Source: Nitrospirota bacterium
Lineage (GTDB): Bacteria; UBA2233
DNA: 64,000 nt
NCBI GenBank assembly: GCA_011620345.1
Contig: WOZJ01000071.1
Location: 1-64,000 of the forward strand
Direction: 5' to 3'
Shown here: positions 54,982-64,000 of the stretch, piece by piece
How positions within the stretch are numbered: position 1 is the first letter of the stretch
How the letters are laid out: each line of letters opens with the position of its first letter
Made by a program: the position numbers and the translations under genes
Notes under the pieces: model-generated
Databases searched by the model: none
Told to the model about the DNA's origin: nothing
Seen by the model: the letters and a program-made list of their open reading frames with translations, nothing else

Positions 54982-55521
54982 ATGGCCCATTTTGAAGGAA
55001 CGACCATCCTCGCCGTAAGGCGAGAAAACGAGGTCGCCATGGCCGGAGACGGGCAGGTGAGCCTCTCTGGAACGATCGTCAAAGCTGGGGCCAAAAAGGT
55101 CAGGCGTCTCTACCAGGATAAAGTTCTTGCCGGGTTTGCCGGCTCGACGGCCGATGCGTTCACGCTCTTCGAGCGCTTTGAGGCCAAGCTCGAGGCGTAC
55201 CGGGGCAACCTGATGCGCGCCTCCGTCGAGCTCGCCAAAGATTGGAGGACGGACCGCATCCTTAGGCGGCTTGAGGCCATGCTGCTCGTGGCCGACAGGG
55301 AGCATATCCTGCTGCTCACGGGAGGGGGCGACGTGCTCGAACCGGACGAGCCAGCGATGGCGATAGGCTCCGGGGGTGATTATGCCAGGGCTGCGGCGCT
55401 TGCGCTAAGCTTGCACACCGGCCTAAAGGCGGCCGAAATTGCAAAGGTTGCACTCGAGATCGCAGGGAAAATTTGCGTGTACACGAACGATACCTTGACC
55501 ATAGAGGTGCTCGAAGGATGA
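54982..55521 (+). CDS. hslV: ATP-dependent protease subunit HslV
   Basis: [58 protein letters not shown]. Confidence 0.96.
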   Translation: MAHFEGTTILAVRRENEVAMAGDGQVSLSGTIVKAGAKKVRRLYQDKVLAGFAGSTADAFTLFERFEAKLEAYRGNLMRASVELAKDWRTDRILRRLEAMLLVADREHILLLTGGGDVLEPDEPAMAIGSGGDYARAAALALSLHTGLKAAEIAKVALEIAGKICVYTNDTLTIEVLEG

Positions 55522-56900
55522 ACCAACCGGCCGAGCCCCTTGCCAAGCACCCTACCCCGAGAGAGGTCGTGCGCATGCTCGATACCTACATCGTGGGTCA
55601 GGACAAGGCTAAACGGGCCGTTGCGATCGCCCTAAGGAACCGCTACCGGCGCATGTTCGTCGAGCCGGAGCTAAAAGACGAGATCGCACCCAAGAACATC
55701 TTGATGATCGGGCCGACGGGAGTGGGGAAGACAGAAATTTCCAGACGGCTTGCAAAGCTCATGAACGCCCCTTTCCTCAAGGTCGAGGCCTCCAAGTTCA
55801 CAGAGGTAGGTTATGTCGGCCGGGATGTAGACTCAATCATCCGAGATTTGGCCCGCGTTGCCGTGAACCAAGGAAGGGAAGAAGAGCGTCAAAAGGTCCT
55901 TGAACGCGCAAGGCACCTGGCCGAGGAGCGCGTCCTTGATTTGCTTGTAGGCCCATTGCGGCCAGCCCAAAAGGCCGGCAGGGAAGAGGCAGAGAGGTTT
56001 GCCACACCGGAAGAGCCCCAATCCTCTACACGTGAGCGGTTTCGTCAGCTCTTGCGCGATGGCAAGCTGTCTCAACGCTTCGTCGAGATGGAGCTTAAGG
56101 AGGCCGCGGGGCCGATGGTCGAGATCTTTGCAGCCCAGGGGCTAGAAGAGCTCGATACCAATTTGAGAGACATGCTCTCCCAGCTCATGCCCAAAAAGTC
56201 CAAGCGGAAGAAGGTCCTCGTTCCAGAAGCGCTAGAGATGCTGACCGAGGAGGAGGCCGAGCGGCTGATAGACATGCAGAAAGTCCAGAAAACGGCGATC
56301 GATCTGATGGAGAATTCCGGGATCGTGTTTATCGACGAAATCGACAAGATAGCCGGCAGGGAAGGTGTCGGCGGGCCGGACGTATCACGCGAAGGGGTCC
56401 AACGCGACCTCCTTCCTTTGGTCGAGGGTACGAGCGTTTCGACGAAATACGGAGTCATTCATACCGATCATATCCTATTCATCGCGGCCGGAGCGTTCCA
56501 TACTTCCAAGCCGTCCGATTTAATCCCAGAATTCCAGGGGCGTTTCCCCATTCGGGTCGAGCTCGAAGCGCTCACACAGGCGGATTTTGTCCGAATCCTG
56601 AGCGAAACCCGGAACGCCCTGGTCCGGCAGTACCAAGCGCTCTTGGCGACGGAAGGGGTTACGCTGATCTTCGAGCCTTCCGCTATCGAGGAGATCGCCA
56701 AGATCGCCTCGGAGATCAACGAGAATACGGAAAACATCGGCGCAAGGCGCCTACACACGGTCATGGAGAAGCTCCTTGAAGAAGTGTCGTTCGCCGCGCC
56801 AGAAATGGCGGGCGTCGAGGTCAAGATCGACAATCAATATGTCATCTCCAAGCTGGCCGACATCGTCAAAGACAGGGATTTGACCCGGTACATCCTCTAA
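55518..56900 (+). CDS. hslU: ATP-dependent protease ATPase subunit HslU
   Basis: [45 protein letters not shown]-terminal DLTRYIL. Confidence 0.96.
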   Translation: MNQPAEPLAKHPTPREVVRMLDTYIVGQDKAKRAVAIALRNRYRRMFVEPELKDEIAPKNILMIGPTGVGKTEISRRLAKLMNAPFLKVEASKFTEVGYVGRDVDSIIRDLARVAVNQGREEERQKVLERARHLAEERVLDLLVGPLRPAQKAGREEAERFATPEEPQSSTRERFRQLLRDGKLSQRFVEMELKEAAGPMVEIFAAQGLEELDTNLRDMLSQLMPKKSKRKKVLVPEALEMLTEEEAERLIDMQKVQKTAIDLMENSGIVFIDEIDKIAGREGVGGPDVSREGVQRDLLPLVEGTSVSTKYGVIHTDHILFIAAGAFHTSKPSDLIPEFQGRFPIRVELEALTQADFVRILSETRNALVRQYQALLATEGVTLIFEPSAIEEIAKIASEINENTENIGARRLHTVMEKLLEEVSFAAPEMAGVEVKIDNQYVISKLADIVKDRDLTRYIL

Positions 56901-56925
56901 GCCCGTGGGCACCGAAGGAGAGCGC

Positions 56926-57792
56926 ATGGAAACCGAAGCGTCGAGCAAGGTCAAGGTCCTTTTGGAGGCATTGCCCTACTTAAGGCAGTTCTACGGCAAA
57001 ACGATCGTCGTGAAGATTGGGGGGACGGCCTTTAAAGACCCGGAGCTGCTCAAGTCTATCGCGCTGGATATCGTCTTCGTCGAATTCTTGGGCATTCGGA
57101 CCGTCATCGTCCACGGCGGCGGCCCCCAGATTGGCTCGTTGCTTCAAAGGCTCGGGCTCGAAAGCCGCTTTTTCCGCGGGCTTCGCATTACCGATGCCAG
57201 CGCGCTCGAGGTCGTCGAAATGGTGCTCCTTAAAACAGGCAAGGAAATCGTCACGCTGATCGAGCTTTTGGGTGGAAAGGCTATTGGGCTTTCCGGCAGG
57301 GATGCCGGGCTTTTTTTAGCGAAGCAGATGGGCCCTGTCCAGGCAGACGGGGAAGAGGTCGATCTTGGGTTCGTGGGTGAAATCGTCGTGACCAACCCGA
57401 GCGTTGTGAGCCTACTTTTAAAAGAACGGCTGATCCCCGTCATCAGCCCGATCGGGATAGACAACGAAGGAACACCACTCAACCTGAACGCGGATACGGT
57501 CGCCTCTAGGCTTGCAGGCAGTCTGCATGCGGAAAAGCTCATTCTTATGACGGACGTGGAAGGGCTGCTGGACGAAAACGGAATGCTGATTTCTTCTCTC
57601 AAAAGCACCAAGGCCAAGGGTTTGATCGAATCGGGCACCGTCAAGCAGGGGATGATCCCGAAACTAAGCTGCTGCACCGACGCGCTCGATCAGGGCGTAC
57701 GGAAGACCCATATCATCAACGGGAAGATCAAGAATGCCCTTCTTTTGGAGTTGTTCACGGAGTCGGGCATCGGGACGGAGATCAAGTTTTGA
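56926..57792 (+). CDS. argB: Acetylglutamate kinase
   Basis: FYGKTIVVKIGGTAFKD, VIVHGGGPQIGSLLQRLGLESRFFRGLRITD, KAIGLSGRDAGLF. Confidence 0.95.
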   Translation: METEASSKVKVLLEALPYLRQFYGKTIVVKIGGTAFKDPELLKSIALDIVFVEFLGIRTVIVHGGGPQIGSLLQRLGLESRFFRGLRITDASALEVVEMVLLKTGKEIVTLIELLGGKAIGLSGRDAGLFLAKQMGPVQADGEEVDLGFVGEIVVTNPSVVSLLLKERLIPVISPIGIDNEGTPLNLNADTVASRLAGSLHAEKLILMTDVEGLLDENGMLISSLKSTKAKGLIESGTVKQGMIPKLSCCTDALDQGVRKTHIINGKIKNALLLELFTESGIGTEIKF

Positions 57793-58964
57793 TGGAGAAC
57801 CTAGACGGGCTGGAGTTGATCATTCCCGTGTACTCCAAAAGACCGCTCGTTGTCTCAAGGGCGAAGGGCTGCTGGGTTTACGACCAAAATGGAAAGGCCT
57901 ACCTTGACTTCGTCTCCGGGATAGGCGTCAACGCGCTAGGTCATACCCCTGAGTGCGTGCTAGAGGCGCTCGCAGACCAGATGCATCGTTACCTGCACGT
58001 TTCCAACCTCTACATCGATCCTTTGCAAGCCGAGCTCGCCAGGCTACTCCAGGGTTTTGGGTTCTCCTCTCAGGTTTTCTTCGCAAACTCTGGCACCGAA
58101 GCGAACGAGGCGGCCATCAAGCTGGCCCGGGCCTACCGCAAGGACACGAACAAAGGGCTTTGTATCGTTGCGATGGAAAATGGGTTCCACGGAAGGACCT
58201 TGGGCGCGCTTAGCGCAACGGGGCAGTCAAAGCTCAAAACGCCCTTCGAGCCGCTGCTCGAAGGGTTCGCGTTCGTCCCGTTCGGCGATTCCGTGGCGCT
58301 TGAAGAGGCGCTCGAGGGGCCTACGCTAGCCGTACTTCTCGAGGTGATCCAGGCCGAGGGAGGGGTGAATACGGCGAGCGACGAGTATTTCGCAGAAGTT
58401 TCCAGGCTTGCTGAGCGCTCTGGAGCGCTTCTTATCGTGGACGAAGTTCAAACAGGACTCGGCAGGACGGGAAAGGCCTATGCTTTTCAGCATGTGGGGC
58501 TAAAACCCGACATCGTTACACTAGGAAAGGCTCTTGGCGGCGGCCTTCCGCTTGCATGCATGCTGGCAAGGCCGGAAATTGCCAAAAGTTTCAAGCTCTC
58601 AAGCCATGGCTCGACGTTCGGCGGGAACCCTCTTGCCGTCCGGGCGGGTATCGAGGTGATCAAGACCCTCCAATCTGGCGGTTTCCTTGCAGCAGTGGAA
58701 CACAAAGGGGCGCTGCTTTCCAAAGGCCTAAGGGCGTTACAGGGCGAGTTTCCCTCGATCCAGGACGTCCGCGGGAAGGGGCTTTTGTGGGGCGTAGAGC
58801 TCCAAGCCGGGGCAAAGTGCGTGCTTGATGCCGCGTTCGATCTTGGCCTTCTTCTGCATTCGGCGGGCGAGTCGGTTGTCCGCTTCATCCCACCGTTGAG
58901 TGTCAGCCCTCAAGAGATCGAGACGGCGCTTGCACGTTTCAAGGAGGCATTAAAACAATGCTGA
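57792..58964 (+). CDS. argD: Acetylornithine aminotransferase
   Basis: FFANSGTEANEAAIKLARAY, NGFHGRTLGALSATGQ, LLIVDEVQTGLGRTGKAYAFQ, TLGKALGGGLPLACMLA. Confidence 0.95.
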   Translation: MENLDGLELIIPVYSKRPLVVSRAKGCWVYDQNGKAYLDFVSGIGVNALGHTPECVLEALADQMHRYLHVSNLYIDPLQAELARLLQGFGFSSQVFFANSGTEANEAAIKLARAYRKDTNKGLCIVAMENGFHGRTLGALSATGQSKLKTPFEPLLEGFAFVPFGDSVALEEALEGPTLAVLLEVIQAEGGVNTASDEYFAEVSRLAERSGALLIVDEVQTGLGRTGKAYAFQHVGLKPDIVTLGKALGGGLPLACMLARPEIAKSFKLSSHGSTFGGNPLAVRAGIEVIKTLQSGGFLAAVEHKGALLSKGLRALQGEFPSIQDVRGKGLLWGVELQAGAKCVLDAAFDLGLLLHSAGESVVRFIPPLSVSPQEIETALARFKEALKQC

Positions 58965-59890
58965 TGCGGACCAAAAGGGATTATTTGACCTTAAGGGGCC
59001 TATCGAGACAGGAGCTGGATATGCTCCTAGACAGAAGCCTGCGCTTTAAAGAATTGAGAAGGCGCGTGAGGCGAGACGACGTTCTTGCCGGGAAGGCCAT
59101 TGCGATGGTGTTCGAAAAGCCAAGCCTAAGGACTCGGGTGAGCTTCGAGATCGCCGTTCAGGAGCTAGGCGGGATCGTGAGTTTTTTAGAAGAAGGGCAG
59201 GTCCAGCCGGGCAAGCGGGAGGCGTTTCTCGACATGGCCAGGACGCTCGAGCGCTACGCGGACGGGCTCGTTCTCAGGACGTTTTCGCACGCCATCCAAG
59301 AAAGGGTTGCCCAGGCTGTGCAAATTCCTGTAATCAACGCGCTTTCCGAGAGTTCGCACCCTTGCCAGGGGCTTGCAGACCTCTTGACGATCAAAGAGGC
59401 CCTCGGAGCCCTGGATGGCGTGAAGCTTGCCTTTTTGGGGGATGGCAACAACGTCGCCAAAACGCTCATGGAGGCCTGCTGCCGGTACAGGATCGACTTT
59501 CGGCTTGCCTCGCCCAAGGCGTTCTTTCCGGACAGCGAATTTCTGGAGAGCCTAAAGCCGGAGATGGCCGGAACGATGGTTCTGACAGAATCACTCGAGG
59601 AGGCGCTCGAAGGCGCAGACATTGTCTATACGGATGTTTGGGTAAGCATGGGTAAAGAGCCAGAAAAAGAGTTGAGGAGGCGAATCTTCTTAAAATACCA
59701 GCTCAACCTCAAGACGCTTCGGTTGGCCAAGCCGAATGCGAAGGTGATGCACTGCTTGCCCGCCGTCAGGGGGGAGGAAATCACGTCGGAAGTCCTCGAT
59801 TCCCCCTTCTCGATCGTCTTTGACCAAGCCGAGAACCGCCTGCATACGACGAAGGCGCTGCTCGAATTTTTTGTCGCGAACCGACCCTAA
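58958..59890 (+). CDS. argF: Ornithine carbamoyltransferase
   Basis: [57 protein letters not shown]. Confidence 0.95.
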   Translation: MLMRTKRDYLTLRGLSRQELDMLLDRSLRFKELRRRVRRDDVLAGKAIAMVFEKPSLRTRVSFEIAVQELGGIVSFLEEGQVQPGKREAFLDMARTLERYADGLVLRTFSHAIQERVAQAVQIPVINALSESSHPCQGLADLLTIKEALGALDGVKLAFLGDGNNVAKTLMEACCRYRIDFRLASPKAFFPDSEFLESLKPEMAGTMVLTESLEEALEGADIVYTDVWVSMGKEPEKELRRRIFLKYQLNLKTLRLAKPNAKVMHCLPAVRGEEITSEVLDSPFSIVFDQAENRLHTTKALLEFFVANRP

Positions 59891-59901
59891 AAGGAGAAAC
59901 T

Positions 59902-61116
59902 ATGGGAAGCGAACGCCAAAAGGTCGTGCTGGCCTACTCGGGTGGGCTGGATACTTCGGTTATCCTCAAATGGCTCATTGAAGAAAAAGGGCTTGAGGTA
60001 ATCGCATTCGTGGCCGACGTCGGCCAAGAGGAGGACCTGGAGGCCATCCAAAAAAAAGCGTATGCCACCGGGGCTTCCAAGGTGTACGTTGCCGATGTAA
60101 AAGAAGAGTTCGCCCAGAACTTTGCCTTCCCGATCCTTCGGGCCAACGCTGTCTACGAGGGGGGATATTTCCTCGGCACCTCGATCGCCAGGCCCTTGAT
60201 TGCCAAGGAACAGCTTGTGGTTGCGCATAAGGAGGGGGCGACGTACGTCTCCCATGGAGCGACGGGCAAGGGCAACGACCAGGTCCGTTTCGAGCTCACC
60301 TACTACGCGCTCGACCCGAGGATCAAGGTGATTGCGCCGTGGAGGGAGTGGGATCTGACTTCTCGCACGCGCTTGCTCGAGTACGCCAAGACCTACAACA
60401 TCCCAATTTCGCTCACGGCGGGAAAGGCCTATTCGATCGATAAAAACCTCTTGCATGTCAGCTACGAGGCGGGCGAGCTGGAGGACCCCTGGCAGGAGCC
60501 GAACGAGGCGATGTTCTCGCTTACCGTTTCTTTAGAGCAAGCGCCGGAACTGCCCGCAAGCGTGATCATTGCCTTCGAGGGGGGGAACCCCGTGGCCGTC
60601 GACGGCAAACGGCTTAGCCCTTACAACCTGATCCAGACGCTCAACAGGCTTGGCGGGGCGCATGGCGTGGGCCGTGCCGACATGGTCGAGAACCGTTTCA
60701 TAGGCATGAAGAGCCGAGGGGTGTACGAATCCCCCGGGATGGCCCTCCTGCATGCGGCCAAAAGGGCGCTCGAAGGGCTGACGATGGACCGGGAAGTCAT
60801 GCACCTAAGGGATGGCCTGATTCCCAAGTATGCCGAGCTCGTCTACAACGGGTTTTGGTTTGCCCCGGAGAGGGAGGCGTTACAGGCGTTTTTTGACCAT
60901 ACCCAAAAGGACGTGACCGGAGAAGTACGGCTTAAGCTTTTCAAAGGCGGAGTCCATGTCGTAGGCAGACGCTCCGAAAAGGCCCTTTACGACCCTAAAA
61001 TCGCCACCTTCGAGGGCGTCGAGGGGTTTGAGCCAAAAGACTCCGAGGGCTTTATCCGCATCCATGCGCTTCGCTTGAAAATCCGCGCCCTTCGAATGGG
61101 GATACCTGAGGCATGA
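59902..61116 (+). CDS. argG: Argininosuccinate synthase
   Basis: [55 protein letters not shown]. Confidence 0.96.
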   Translation: MGSERQKVVLAYSGGLDTSVILKWLIEEKGLEVIAFVADVGQEEDLEAIQKKAYATGASKVYVADVKEEFAQNFAFPILRANAVYEGGYFLGTSIARPLIAKEQLVVAHKEGATYVSHGATGKGNDQVRFELTYYALDPRIKVIAPWREWDLTSRTRLLEYAKTYNIPISLTAGKAYSIDKNLLHVSYEAGELEDPWQEPNEAMFSLTVSLEQAPELPASVIIAFEGGNPVAVDGKRLSPYNLIQTLNRLGGAHGVGRADMVENRFIGMKSRGVYESPGMALLHAAKRALEGLTMDREVMHLRDGLIPKYAELVYNGFWFAPEREALQAFFDHTQKDVTGEVRLKLFKGGVHVVGRRSEKALYDPKIATFEGVEGFEPKDSEGFIRIHALRLKIRALRMGIPEA

Positions 61117-62498
61117 AGAAGCCCTGGGGTGCTCGGTTTACAGAACCGCTCGACCAAGACGTGCTTGCGTTTACAAGCTCGATTCCGATCGACACGGCCT
61201 TGTACCGGCAGGACATCTTTGGGAGCATTGCACACGTTCGAATGCTTGCAAAAGTCGGGCTGATTACCCAAGAGGAACGTGCCGAGCTCGTGCAAGCGCT
61301 GGAGGCCATCCTTCAAGACATCGATGCGGGTGTTTTTGGGTTTGGCCCCGAGCAAGAAGACGTTCACATGGCGATCGAAGAAGAGCTGACACGCCGGTTG
61401 GGGGAGCTCGCTCATAAGCTCCATACGGCCAGATCCAGGAATGACCAGGTTGTCCTGGATTTGGCGTTGTTCCTGAAAGAGGCAATCCAAAGGGTGCTCA
61501 GCGCGCTTAAGGGCTACCGCGTCCAGCTCTTAACGCTTGCATCCTTGCACACCGAAACCCCGATACCCGCGTTTACGCACATGAGGCCGGCGCAGAACGT
61601 TTCGCTCGCACACTACCTGCTTGCGTTCTATGAGCTGGCTAAAAAAGACCAGGCGCGTTTCCAGCGGGCGAGCGAGGGGCTAGCGGTATGCCCGATCGGC
61701 TCCGGTGCGCTGGGCGGATCAGACCTGCCCATCGATAGATTTTACGAAGCGACCCTCCTTGGGTTTGACATGCCGACGCCAAACAGCCTCGAGAGCGTTT
61801 CGACCCGAGATGTGCTTTTGGATTTCTTGTACGCCGTGGCGACAGGATTCGTCAGCCTAAGCCGGCTTGCGGAAGATTTTATTCTTTTTTCGTCCCCCGC
61901 ATACGGCTTTTTTGCCTTCCCAGACCGCTATTGTACGGGCTCCTCGCTCATGCCCCACAAAAAGAACCCCGACGTGCTCGAACTCATCCGCGGGAGGGCC
62001 TCGCTTGCCGTCTCGAGCCTTTCTGGCCTGCTCACCCTTTTCAAGGGCCTGCCCATGGGCTACAACCGGGACATGCAAGAAGACAAAAGGCATCTTTTCG
62101 CCTCCTATCCGGTCTACGAAGAAAGCCTTCGGATGACGACCGCCCTGATCGGCGGGATGGAAGTCAACCTCGAGCGTTTGGAGGCAATGGCCTCAGACCC
62201 TTGCCTTGGATGTGTCGATTTGGTCGAATTCCTCGTGAAAAAGGGCATGGCCTTCAGGAAAGCCTACGAGCTCGTGGGCGGGATCGTCAAAGCGTGCGAG
62301 GCCTCCGGCAAGAGCTTGGCAAACCTTACGCTGGACGAGCTTAGGCAATTTAGCGGGCTTTTTGACGAGTCGGCGCTTACGCTCTTTTCTCCCATGGCCC
62401 AGCTGCGGGCACGCCAAAGCTACGGCTCGCCATCTCCAAGGGCCGTCCGTCATCAAATTGAAACTGCAGCGTGCAATGAGGGCATCCGGCTCGCTTAG
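61113..62498 (+). CDS. argH: Argininosuccinate lyase
   Basis: [57 protein letters not shown]. Confidence 0.96.
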   Translation: MKKPWGARFTEPLDQDVLAFTSSIPIDTALYRQDIFGSIAHVRMLAKVGLITQEERAELVQALEAILQDIDAGVFGFGPEQEDVHMAIEEELTRRLGELAHKLHTARSRNDQVVLDLALFLKEAIQRVLSALKGYRVQLLTLASLHTETPIPAFTHMRPAQNVSLAHYLLAFYELAKKDQARFQRASEGLAVCPIGSGALGGSDLPIDRFYEATLLGFDMPTPNSLESVSTRDVLLDFLYAVATGFVSLSRLAEDFILFSSPAYGFFAFPDRYCTGSSLMPHKKNPDVLELIRGRASLAVSSLSGLLTLFKGLPMGYNRDMQEDKRHLFASYPVYEESLRMTTALIGGMEVNLERLEAMASDPCLGCVDLVEFLVKKGMAFRKAYELVGGIVKACEASGKSLANLTLDELRQFSGLFDESALTLFSPMAQLRARQSYGSPSPRAVRHQIETAACNEGIRLA

Positions 62499-63516
62499 CG
62501 CCGGACTTGCCGCGCTTTGGCTTGTCCTGGCCGTTTTTCAAGGCTGTGGCAAGAAGGGCCCCGTTGTGGCCCCTCAAAAGGCGAAGGTTGTCTTGAAAGA
62601 CGTCAGGCTTGAGGTTCGAGAGGCCAAGGTGCAGATAACGTTTCGCCCGCCTATGGGGCTTATCTACCTCTCTAGCGGGGGGACGATCGTGGCCTATGAG
62701 CTCGTAAGACAGGAGGCACGGGCCGAAGAAGCGCTCGCAAGAGCCAGATGGCAGCCCGTAGTGCGACGTGGCGCCCTGGAAGGCACTGGGGTCTTGCCAG
62801 AGTATACCTTCCTAGACGAAGCGCTCCGTCCTTTTTGGGCGTACCGCTACAAGGTCAGGGCTTACAATGAAGAGGGCTTCAGCGAGTTTGAAAGTCCCGC
62901 GCTGGAGTTGACCTACCTGCCACCTCCGCCGCCCCCAAAGATCCAGCGCATGGAGGCGGGCGATGGCCTGATCGAGGTTGTGCTTTCTTACCCTGAGGGC
63001 GTGAGCGAACGCGCGCGCTACCACCTATACCTCTTCGAGGCGGGCAAGCCCGCTCCAAAATCGCCCACCGCCATTCTTTCTGGGCCCGGACTCTCCTACA
63101 CGTTCAGAGGGCTCAAGAACAAAACCCCCTATACACTGATCGCCCGGTCCGCCCTGCTGTCCGGAAGCGTCTGGATCGAAGGAAAGAGTTCGGAGGCCGC
63201 CATGGCCACGCCCAAAGACGTTGTTCCGCCCTCTCCCCCATCGAGCCTTCAGGCCGTTCTCACTCAAAACGGGGTTCAACTCTTCTGGGACTCCTCAAAA
63301 GAACCGGATGTTTCCGGGTATAGGGTATACCGAAGCGAAGGCAAGGGAGAATTCGCGCCTTTGAACGAAACGCCGCTTCCTGCGGTAAGTTATCTGGATA
63401 CCGGCGTCGTTTTTGGCTCAAGGTATCGCTATCGCATCGTGGCCTTGGACGAGGCGGGAAACGCCTCCGAGCCTAGTGGCACGGTCTCCGTCGTCTTTAC
63501 AAAACCCCAGAGGTAA
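62476..63516 (+). CDS. LptM-like lipoprotein with C-terminal fibronectin type III-like domains
   Basis: Lipobox LVLAVFQGCGKKGPVVAPQK (CGxKGPxxxP); FnIII-like repeats ending SGYRVYRSEGKGEFAPLNETPL...YRYRIVALDEAGNASEPSGTV. Confidence 0.7.
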   Translation: MRASGSLSAGLAALWLVLAVFQGCGKKGPVVAPQKAKVVLKDVRLEVREAKVQITFRPPMGLIYLSSGGTIVAYELVRQEARAEEALARARWQPVVRRGALEGTGVLPEYTFLDEALRPFWAYRYKVRAYNEEGFSEFESPALELTYLPPPPPPKIQRMEAGDGLIEVVLSYPEGVSERARYHLYLFEAGKPAPKSPTAILSGPGLSYTFRGLKNKTPYTLIARSALLSGSVWIEGKSSEAAMATPKDVVPPSPPSSLQAVLTQNGVQLFWDSSKEPDVSGYRVYRSEGKGEFAPLNETPLPAVSYLDTGVVFGSRYRYRIVALDEAGNASEPSGTVSVVFTKPQR

Positions 63517-63520
63517 GCCA

Positions 63521-64000
63521 ATGAACTACTTTCGATACTCAGGCGACACGCTCGCTTGCGAGGATGTCGGCATCGAACAGCTGGCACAAAAGTACGGAAC
63601 CCCCCTGTACGTCTATTCGTTGGGGACGATCAAAAGGCATTACCGCGTATTTGACAGGGCATTTGAGGGCATAGACCACCTTGTATGCTACGCAATCAAG
63701 GCAAACCCTACGCTTGCCTTGGTCTATCTTCTGGCCAAGATGGGTGCAGGCGCGGACATCGTCTCCAAAGGCGAGCTGTTCCTCGCCCTCAAGGCGGGAA
63801 TTCCGGCGGAGCGCATCGTGTTCTCGGGCGTCGGGAAAACGCCGGAGGAGATCAAGGACGCCCTCGAGGTCGGGATATTGATGTTCAACGTCGAGTCGCT
63901 CTCGGAATTAGAGGTAATCGCCGACGTTGCAGGACGCTTGGGAAAAAAGGCCCCCGTAAGCTTTCGCGTAAACCCGGACGTGGACCCAAAGACCCACCCT
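63521..64000 (+). CDS. lysA: Diaminopimelate decarboxylase (truncated by window end)
   Basis: YGTPLYVYSLGTIKRHYRVF, CYAIKANPTLALVYLLAKMGAGADIVSKGELFLALKAG, VSFRVNPDVD. Confidence 0.95.
   Translation, partial: MNYFRYSGDTLACEDVGIEQLAQKYGTPLYVYSLGTIKRHYRVFDRAFEGIDHLVCYAIKANPTLALVYLLAKMGAGADIVSKGELFLALKAGIPAERIVFSGVGKTPEEIKDALEVGILMFNVESLSELEVIADVAGRLGKKAPVSFRVNPDVDPKTHP

Noticed and set aside
1-64000. CRISPR arrays, rRNA, toxin-antitoxin pairs and transposases
   Set aside because: No regularly spaced direct repeats, rRNA signatures, transposase DDE motifs or paired small toxin/antitoxin ORFs recognised on reading

Overview
The 64 kb window is a dense bacterial chromosome segment, with no rRNA, CRISPR array or recognisable transposon or prophage. 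The gene order topA-sppA-trmFO-xerC-hslV-hslU-argB-argD-argF-argG-argH-lptM-like-lysA suggests a Desulfobacterota/deltaproteobacterial-type genome; this is inference from gene order only. Housekeeping content includes a lipid acyltransferase/adenylate-forming enzyme cluster, gltBD, an Omp85 (TamA/BamA-like)-TamB pair, an MscS channel, lnt-corC-ybeY-pgpH-phoH, tRNA-Leu(CAG), tRNA-His(GTG) and an Nfu-type Fe-S protein. The accessory content has three parts. (1) 27.1-31.7 kb: a circularly permuted ATP-grasp / alpha-E / transglutaminase / two AstE-AspA-like metallopeptidase operon. (2) 32.9-36.55 kb: a compact cassette inserted between oppD and oppF. It encodes a LexA/CI-like S24 self-cleaving repressor, divergent from a RecA-like protein without an apparent Walker A, an 85-aa helical protein, and a family-B DNA polymerase whose 3'-5' exonuclease motifs look destroyed. 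A perfect GACTA-N4-TAGTC palindrome overlaps the divergent promoters. This is the best candidate for an unusual damage-inducible polymerase system. (3) 41.1-47.1 kb: a tightly coupled operon divergent from the opp transporter. It encodes two paralogous exported C45-like Ntn hydrolases, two GNATs, and a chimera with an RRE-like N-terminus, SPASM-like cysteines (no radical-SAM CxxxCxxC) and a C-terminal GNAT, followed by a small FliS-like helical protein. All assignments come from reading the sequence and ORF translations; no searches were run.
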